From DATBDM01 sp036269915 (lineage in GTDB: Bacteria > Actinomycetota > Thermoleophilia > Solirubrobacterales > Solirubrobacteraceae), in assembly GCA_036269915.1 (NCBI GenBank), contig DATBDM010000034.1, forward strand, positions 1-9,309: a stretch of 9,309 nucleotides of DNA, written 5' to 3'. Every line of letters starts with the position of its first letter. Within the stretch, counting starts at the first letter, position 1. Position numbers and translations under genes: made by a program. The notes below the pieces were generated by a model, which saw only the letters and a list, made by a program, of their open reading frames with translations, had not been told where the DNA came from and searched no databases. Shown in pieces: positions 5,334-9,309 of this stretch.

Positions 5334-6926
5334 ATGCCCAGCGCCGACTACGTGATCGTGGGAGCCGGATCGGCGGGCTGCGTGCTCGCCGCGCGGCTGA
5401 CCGAGGACCCGGACGTGCGCGTCCTGCTGATCGAGGCCGGACGCCGCGACCGCCACCCGAACATCAAGATCCCCGCGGCGTTCGCGAACCAGTTCCACAC
5501 CAAGCTCGACTGGGACTTCGCGACCGACCCGGAGCCGCACTGCGACGGGCGCTCGCTCTACATCCCGCGCGGGCGCAGCCTCGGCGGCTCGAGCTCGATG
5601 AACGCGATGCTCTACGTGCGCGGGCGCCCGATGGACTACGACGGCTGGGCGGCGCGCGGGGCGGAGGGCTGGAGCTACCGCGAGGCGCTGCCGTACTTCC
5701 TCAAGTCCGAGCACAACGAGCGCGGCGCGTCGGAGTACCACGGGGAGTCCGGCCCGCTCAACGTCGCCGACCAGCGCTCGCCGCGTCTCGTCAACCGCGA
5801 GATCCTCGCCGCCTGCGAGGCCAACGGCATCCCGCTGATCGACGACTACAACGGGCCTGAGCAGGACGGCGCGTCGATGTTCCAGGTGACCCAGAAGGGC
5901 GGCCGCCGCTGGAGCACGGCGGACGCGTTCCTGCGCCCGGCCATGGAACGCGACAACCTCGAGGTGGTCACCGGCGCGCTCGTCGGCGGGGTGGAGCTCG
6001 ACGGCGGCCGCGCGACGGGCGTCCGCTACCGCACGCGGCGCGGCGAGCAGGTCGCGGAGGCGGCGCGCGAGGTGATCCTCTCCGCGGGGGCGATCGGCTC
6101 CCCGCAACTGCTGCAGCTCTCGGGCATCGGGCCGGCCGACGTCCTCGGCGCGGCGGGCGTGCCGGTGCGCCACGAGCTCGCGGGCGTCGGGCGCGAGCTG
6201 CAGGACCACCCGTTCGTGACGATGCTCTTCGAGGCGACGGGCATCGACTCGCTGTGGCAGGCCGACGGGCCGAAGTCGATGGCGGAATGGATGCTGCGCC
6301 GCTCCGGCAAGCTCACCTCGCCGGTGGCGGAGGCGGTCGCGTTCGTACGCACCCGCGGCGGGCTGCCCGCCGCGGACATCCAGTTCCACATGGGCGCCGC
6401 GTACTACGACAAGCACGGCGAGGAGGAGTTCGACGGCCACGCGATCACGCTCGCGCCGGTGCTCGTCTCGCCGAAGGCGCGCGGCACGGTGACGCTGCGT
6501 TCCGCCGACCCGGCCGACAAGCCGCGGATCCTCACCAACAGCCTCGGCGACGCGGAGGACGTCGCCTCGCTGGTCGCGGGGATGCGGCTGGCGCGCGCCA
6601 TCGCCGCCTCCGAGCCGCTCGCGTCGCGGATCGTGCGCGAGCTCAAGCCGGGGCCGGGCGTCGGGGACGACGACGAGGATCTCGCTGCGTCGCTGCGCGA
6701 GCGGGTGGAGCTGATCTACCACCCGGTCGGCACCTGCCGGATGGGCACCGACGACGGCGCGGTCGTCGACCCGTCGCTGCGCGTACGCGGCCTCGACGGC
6801 CTGCGGGTCGTCGACGCGTCTGTGATGCCGATCATCCCCGGCGGCAACACGAACGCCCCGACGATCATGGTCGCCGAGCGGGCCGCGGACCTCATCCGCG
6901 GCCGCGCCCCGGTGCCGGTGGGCTGA
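5334..6926 (+). CDS. GMC-family FAD oxidoreductase (choline dehydrogenase-like)
   Basis: This 530-aa flavoenzyme of the glucose-methanol-choline family oxidises an alcohol to an aldehyde or ketone; the actual substrate is not readable. The N-terminal Rossmann motif is VIVGAGSAGCVLAARL (7-22), with Glu34 ending the second strand (LLIEAG) to bind the adenosine ribose. GMC signature 1 is at about 79-98 (RGRSLGGSSSMNAMLYVRG) and signature 2 at 251-266 (AGAIGSPQLLQLSGIG). The catalytic pair is His463 (YHPVGTCRMG) and Asn505 (GGNTNAPT), the His/Asn arrangement of many choline-dehydrogenase-like enzymes. There is no signal peptide, so it is cytoplasmic. The ATG at 5334 sits four residues before the Rossmann strand, as usual; the open frame extends far upstream only because of high GC. 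No betaine aldehyde dehydrogenase neighbour is present, so betA is not assigned. The 3' end overlaps the convergent DUF559 gene by 35 bp. Confidence 0.93.
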   Translation: MPSADYVIVGAGSAGCVLAARLTEDPDVRVLLIEAGRRDRHPNIKIPAAFANQFHTKLDWDFATDPEPHCDGRSLYIPRGRSLGGSSSMNAMLYVRGRPMDYDGWAARGAEGWSYREALPYFLKSEHNERGASEYHGESGPLNVADQRSPRLVNREILAACEANGIPLIDDYNGPEQDGASMFQVTQKGGRRWSTADAFLRPAMERDNLEVVTGALVGGVELDGGRATGVRYRTRRGEQVAEAAREVILSAGAIGSPQLLQLSGIGPADVLGAAGVPVRHELAGVGRELQDHPFVTMLFEATGIDSLWQADGPKSMAEWMLRRSGKLTSPVAEAVAFVRTRGGLPAADIQFHMGAAYYDKHGEEEFDGHAITLAPVLVSPKARGTVTLRSADPADKPRILTNSLGDAEDVASLVAGMRLARAIAASEPLASRIVRELKPGPGVGDDDEDLAASLRERVELIYHPVGTCRMGTDDGAVVDPSLRVRGLDGLRVVDASVMPIIPGGNTNAPTIMVAERAADLIRGRAPVPVG

Positions 6927-7866
6927 GCACGGCGGCGAGCCGCGCCGCGACGAGCATCGGCTCGCGCGTGAGCTGGCGCCAGGTGAAGCGCATGACGACG
7001 TAGCCGAGCGCGGCGAGAGCGGCGTCGCGCGCGCGGTCGCGCTCGAACGCCGCGCGATGTCCGTGCGCCGCCCAGCCGTCGACCTCGACGATCGCGCGCT
7101 GCGGTGCCCACAGCGCGTCGACCTCGACGCCGTGGACGCGGACGTTGCTTTGCGGGCGCGGGAGGCCGGCGGCATCCACGATGCGCAGCAGCGTGCGCTC
7201 GAGCTCGGAGCGGGTCGGCGCCGTGCCGCTGTCGAGCGCGGCGCCGATCGCCGCTGCCCCGCGGTGGCCTCGGCTGCGCTCCCGTAGCCGCTCGAGCGCA
7301 GCCTCGCCGCGCAGGAGCCCCAGCACCTGCGCCTCCGCCAGCGCGCGCTCGAAGACCCCGAGCGGTTCGCTCGCGGCGAGGTCGAGCAGAGTGCGCAGCG
7401 GCGACGTGATCGGGAGGCCGGCCGCGCGCGTCACATCGCCGGGCTGCCAGGCGGAGATGGAGTGGACGACGAGGCCAGGACGCGATCGCGGCGGTCGGCG
7501 CGGAACGGTGACGTGGATTTCGTCGAGCCACGGCGAGGTCCGCCACGTGGCGGAAGCCGTCATACGACTGAGGACGGCGTCGGGCCCAATCGCTCGAAGC
7601 CCCGCGATCGCACCGCCCCTCTGGGTGAGGGCGGCGTGGCCGAAGACGTACACGCCACGATGCTTCGGGATCAGGAGGCCGGTCGCCACGGCGTGCGCGA
7701 TCCGTCGCGGCGCCATGCCGAGCGCGGTGAGCTGGGAGTGGTCGATCACTCCCTCCTGGCGCTCCGCGATCCGGCCGATGCGCCGGTGCAGGTGGATGAC
7801 GTCGATCTCGGCCGCAGCCGGCGATGTCACTGCACGTTGAGGACGCTGAGCGTCGTCGATGTGCAT
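6892..7866 (-). CDS. AbiEi-like winged-helix plus DUF559 (PD-(D/E)XK-like) protein
   Basis: A predicted product of 324 aa. Residues about 28-85 (IGRIAERQEGVIDHSQLTALGMAPRRIAHAVATGLLIPKHRGVYVFGH) match the N-terminal wing-helix found in AbiEi-type antitoxins of type IV toxin-antitoxin systems. A middle region includes ITSPLRTLLDLA (153-164). The C-terminus (about 218-312) is a DUF559 domain: SELERTLLRIVDAAGLP, VEVDALW with Asp250, IVEVDGW with Glu261 and Asp263, a basic helix RDRARDAAL, and GYVVMRFTWRQL, a restriction/Vsr-like fold with plausible nuclease residues. Such standalone fusions recur in actinobacteria; their role is unknown and no AbiEii-type toxin gene is adjacent. The start is uncertain: ATG 7866 is preferred, with GTG 7830 and ATGs 7905 and 7914 possible; all keep the wing-helix. 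No clear -10 or ribosome-binding site decides between them. Confidence 0.82.
   Translation of the reverse strand: MHIDDAQRPQRAVTSPAAAEIDVIHLHRRIGRIAERQEGVIDHSQLTALGMAPRRIAHAVATGLLIPKHRGVYVFGHAALTQRGGAIAGLRAIGPDAVLSRMTASATWRTSPWLDEIHVTVPRRPPRSRPGLVVHSISAWQPGDVTRAAGLPITSPLRTLLDLAASEPLGVFERALAEAQVLGLLRGEAALERLRERSRGHRGAAAIGAALDSGTAPTRSELERTLLRIVDAAGLPRPQSNVRVHGVEVDALWAPQRAIVEVDGWAAHGHRAAFERDRARDAALAALGYVVMRFTWRQLTREPMLVAARLAAVLSPPAPGRGRG
7831..7839. repeat. Direct repeat TGCACGTTG, copy 1
   Basis: This 9-bp unit recurs at 7891-7899 in the same orientation, exactly 60 bp apart, flanking the DUF559 start region. If the gene starts at GTG 7830 this copy abuts the start codon. A regulator-binding role is conceivable, and so is chance. 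Confidence 0.35.
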
Positions 7867-7890
7867 CTCGTCGCCCCGCGAGGATCGAGG

Positions 7891-7899
7891 TGCACGTTG
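7891..7899. repeat. Direct repeat TGCACGTTG, copy 2
   Basis: This is the second copy of the unit at 7831-7839. It lies in the gap between the divergent DUF559 and M29 genes, upstream of the preferred DUF559 ATG. Confidence 0.35.
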
Positions 7900-7954
7900 T
7901 TCCATTCCCCTCATAGGACCGGGACGCAGTGCTTCGCCCCACGCCGCCAGCCGG

Positions 7955-7960
7955 TAGCCT
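7955..7960 (+). promoter_or_regulatory. Candidate -10 box for leaderless M29 aminopeptidase transcript
   Basis: TAGCCT fits TANNNT, is identical to the tetR -10 candidate, and lies eight nt before the ATG at 7969. The intervening CGCGCGGC has no Shine-Dalgarno character, so a leaderless message is likely. Confidence 0.45.
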
Positions 7961-7968
7961 CGCGCGGC

Positions 7969-9165
7969 ATGGACGATGTCACCCTGGAGCGCCTCGCAGA
8001 CCTCGTCGTCGGCTTCGGCGCCAACGTGCAGCCAGGCCAGATCGTCGCGGTCTCGGGGGAGCCGGGCAAGGAGCCGCTCGTGCGCGCGATCGCCGCGGCC
8101 GCCTACAAGCGCGGCGCCAAGTTCGTCGACGTGCAGTGGTTCGATCCGTGGGTCAAGCGCGCCCGGATCGAGCACGCCGCCGACGACACGCTCGACTTCG
8201 TCCCGCCGTGGTACGGGGAGCGCGTGCTCGCACTCGGCGAGCATCGCGCGGCGCGGATCGCGCTCTCGGGCCCGGTCGCCCCCGGCGTCCTCGACGGCCT
8301 CGATCCCGTGCGCGCCGGCCGTGACCGGCTGCCGGGCGTCAAGGAGTCCGGCCAGGTCGTCGACGAGCGCACGACCAACTGGTCGATCATCCCCGCGCCG
8401 ACGACGGCGTGGGCGACGCTCGTCTTCCCCGACGTGCCCGAGGAGGAGGCGATCGCCGAGCTCGACCGCCATCTGCTGCACATCCTGCGCCTCGACGAGC
8501 CCGACCCGATCGCCGCCTGGCGCGCGCGGGCGGAGCGGCTGTCCTCCAACGCCGCCCGGCTCACCGACCGAGGCTTCGACGCGCTGCATTACGAGGGCCC
8601 CGGAACGGACTTCACCGTCGGCCTGCTGCACGGCGCGCGCTGGATGGCGGCGAGCTTCGAGACCGTCGACGGGATCGAGCACATGCCGAACCTCCCGACC
8701 GAGGAGATCTTCACCTCGCCGGACCCGACGCGCCTCGACGGCCATGTGAGCGCGACGATGCCGCTCGTGCTCACCGACGGCACCGTGGTCCGCGGCCTGA
8801 AGATGCGCTTCGAGGGCGGACGCGTCACCGCCGTCGACGCCGACACGGCACAGGACGTCATGCGCACGATCGTCCAGCGCGACGAAGGCGCCGCCCGGCT
8901 CGGGGAGCTCGCGCTCGTCGACGACGAGGGCCGCATCGGCGCGATGGAGACCGTCTACTACGACACGCTGCTCGACGAGAACGCCGCGAGCCACATCGCG
9001 CTCGGCCGCGGCTTCGCCTTCCTCGCGCCGGGCCAGGAGGACCTCGTCAACGACTCCGAGATCCACATCGACTTCATGATCGGCTCGCCGCAGCTCGACG
9101 TCACCGGCATCACCGGCGGGGGCGAGCGCGTCCCGATCCTGCGCGGCGGCTCCTTCGTGCTCTAG
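7969..9165 (+). CDS. M29-family metallo-aminopeptidase (AmpS/aminopeptidase T type)
   Basis: This is a 398-aa cytoplasmic, presumably dimeric enzyme that removes N-terminal residues from peptides using two divalent metal ions (Co/Zn in characterised relatives). The N-terminal domain (1-190) carries the family stretch LVVGFGANVQPGQIVAVSG. The catalytic domain shows GTDFTVGL (212-219), PNLPTEEIFTSP (240-251), RDEGAARLGELALV (304-317), DTLLDENAASHIALG (332-346) and NDSEIHIDFMIGS (361-373). By family comparison the metal ligands are Glu246, Glu313, His342, His366 and Asp368, all present. A tyrosine expected seven residues after the first His appears to be Phe349. The ATG at 7969 follows a -10 box by eight nt and gives the usual start; the longer open frame to 7462 lies opposite the DUF559 gene. 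tRNA-Ser follows 43 bp downstream. Confidence 0.93.
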   Translation: MDDVTLERLADLVVGFGANVQPGQIVAVSGEPGKEPLVRAIAAAAYKRGAKFVDVQWFDPWVKRARIEHAADDTLDFVPPWYGERVLALGEHRAARIALSGPVAPGVLDGLDPVRAGRDRLPGVKESGQVVDERTTNWSIIPAPTTAWATLVFPDVPEEEAIAELDRHLLHILRLDEPDPIAAWRARAERLSSNAARLTDRGFDALHYEGPGTDFTVGLLHGARWMAASFETVDGIEHMPNLPTEEIFTSPDPTRLDGHVSATMPLVLTDGTVVRGLKMRFEGGRVTAVDADTAQDVMRTIVQRDEGAARLGELALVDDEGRIGAMETVYYDTLLDENAASHIALGRGFAFLAPGQEDLVNDSEIHIDFMIGSPQLDVTGITGGGERVPILRGGSFVL

Positions 9166-9166
9166 C

Positions 9167-9172
9167 TACCCT
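9167..9172 (+). promoter_or_regulatory. Possible -10 box for tRNA-Ser
   Basis: TACCCT lies two nt after the aminopeptidase stop and would start a precursor about 30 nt upstream of the mature tRNA. No convincing -35 is visible, so co-transcription with the aminopeptidase is an alternative. Confidence 0.25.
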
Positions 9173-9208
9173 GTGCGTCCGCCCGGCGACCTCTGCCGGT
9201 CGGATCCT

Positions 9209-9298
9209 GGAGAGGTGCCGGAGCGGCTGAACGGGCACGATTGGAAATCGTGTGACGGGGGTCAACCTCGTCCGAGGGTTCGAATCCCTCCCTCTCCG
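9209..9298 (+). tRNA. tRNA-Ser, anticodon GGA
   Basis: The 90-nt gene folds as a class II tRNA. The acceptor stem GGAGAGG (9209-9215) pairs perfectly with CCTCTCC (9291-9297), and the discriminator is G9298, as in serine tRNAs. The anticodon stem CACGA/TCGTG encloses the loop TTGGAAA, anticodon GGA at 9243-9245, reading UCC and UCU. A long variable arm (GACGGGG/CCTCGTC with one G-U pair) lies between the anticodon and T arms and identifies serine. The T arm is GAGGG-TTCGAAT-CCCTC (9274-9290). The CCA tail is not encoded (CTG follows) and must be added after transcription. Confidence 0.97.
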
Positions 9299-9309
9299 CT
9301 GGCCGCCCG

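Noticed and set aside
4677..7175. Very long minus-strand open frame opposite the GMC oxidoreductase
   Set aside because: Only its last 198 codons (from ATG 5273) encode a recognisable protein. The rest is low-complexity Arg/Ala/Val-rich sequence antisense to a clear GMC gene, an effect of high GC.
6892..9066. Long minus-strand open frame running from the aminopeptidase into the DUF559 gene
   Set aside because: The part above about 7914 is antisense to the M29 gene and resembles no protein; only the 3' portion is the real DUF559 gene.
9183..9199. CCGGC/GCCGG hairpin between the aminopeptidase and tRNA-Ser as a terminator
   Set aside because: The stem is only 5 bp with a 7-nt loop and no T-run follows; such short hairpins are expected by chance at this GC content.
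9209..9309. tRNA-Ser 3' end as an integration site for a mobile element
   Set aside because: No integrase gene or repeat of the tRNA end is present inside the window, and only 11 bases follow the tRNA.

Overview
The window is a very GC-rich stretch of bacterial chromosome. Three things point to a high-GC actinobacterium: strong G/C bias at third codon positions, almost no Shine-Dalgarno sequences, and several starts preceded at 6-8 nt by a TANNNT -10 box, the arrangement of leaderless transcripts. The style of the DUF559, M29 and Mop proteins would suit the Thermoleophilia/Solirubrobacterales, but that placement is inference. I see no phage, transposon, CRISPR or plasmid genes; it reads as ordinary chromosome.

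Layout. 1-327 (+) is the 3' end of an FAD-binding dehydrogenase. 324-2966 (-) is a molybdate ABC importer operon, modA-modB-modC, with overlapping genes. A 69-bp divergent region follows, carrying two palindromes 11 bp apart, and then mop (3036-3245, +), a small molybdate-binding protein. tetR (3242-3835, -) and a PhzF-family isomerase gene (3859-4680, +) diverge from a 23-bp gap in which their -10 boxes overlap. Next come a gamma-carbonic-anhydrase-like left-handed beta-helix protein that lacks the usual zinc histidines (4677-5273, -), a GMC flavin oxidoreductase (5334-6926, +), an AbiEi-like/DUF559 protein (6892-7866, -), an M29 aminopeptidase (7969-9165, +) and tRNA-Ser(GGA) (9209-9298, +).

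Functional links. Only the molybdate genes form an obvious unit: ModA captures the oxyanion, ModB is the channel, ModC the ATPase, and Mop buffers or stores the ion inside the cell. ModC's C-terminal TOBE domain and Mop are visibly related in sequence. TetR may control the PhzF-like gene and itself. The GMC oxidoreductase, the gamma-CA-like protein, the DUF559 protein and the aminopeptidase have no evident shared pathway.

Architecture. Apart from modABC, every neighbouring pair of protein genes alternates in strand. All four convergent junctions overlap, three of them by exactly 4 bp through interlocked stop codons. All four divergent gaps are about 100 bp or shorter. There is therefore no room for terminators between convergent genes, and divergent promoters lie back to back.
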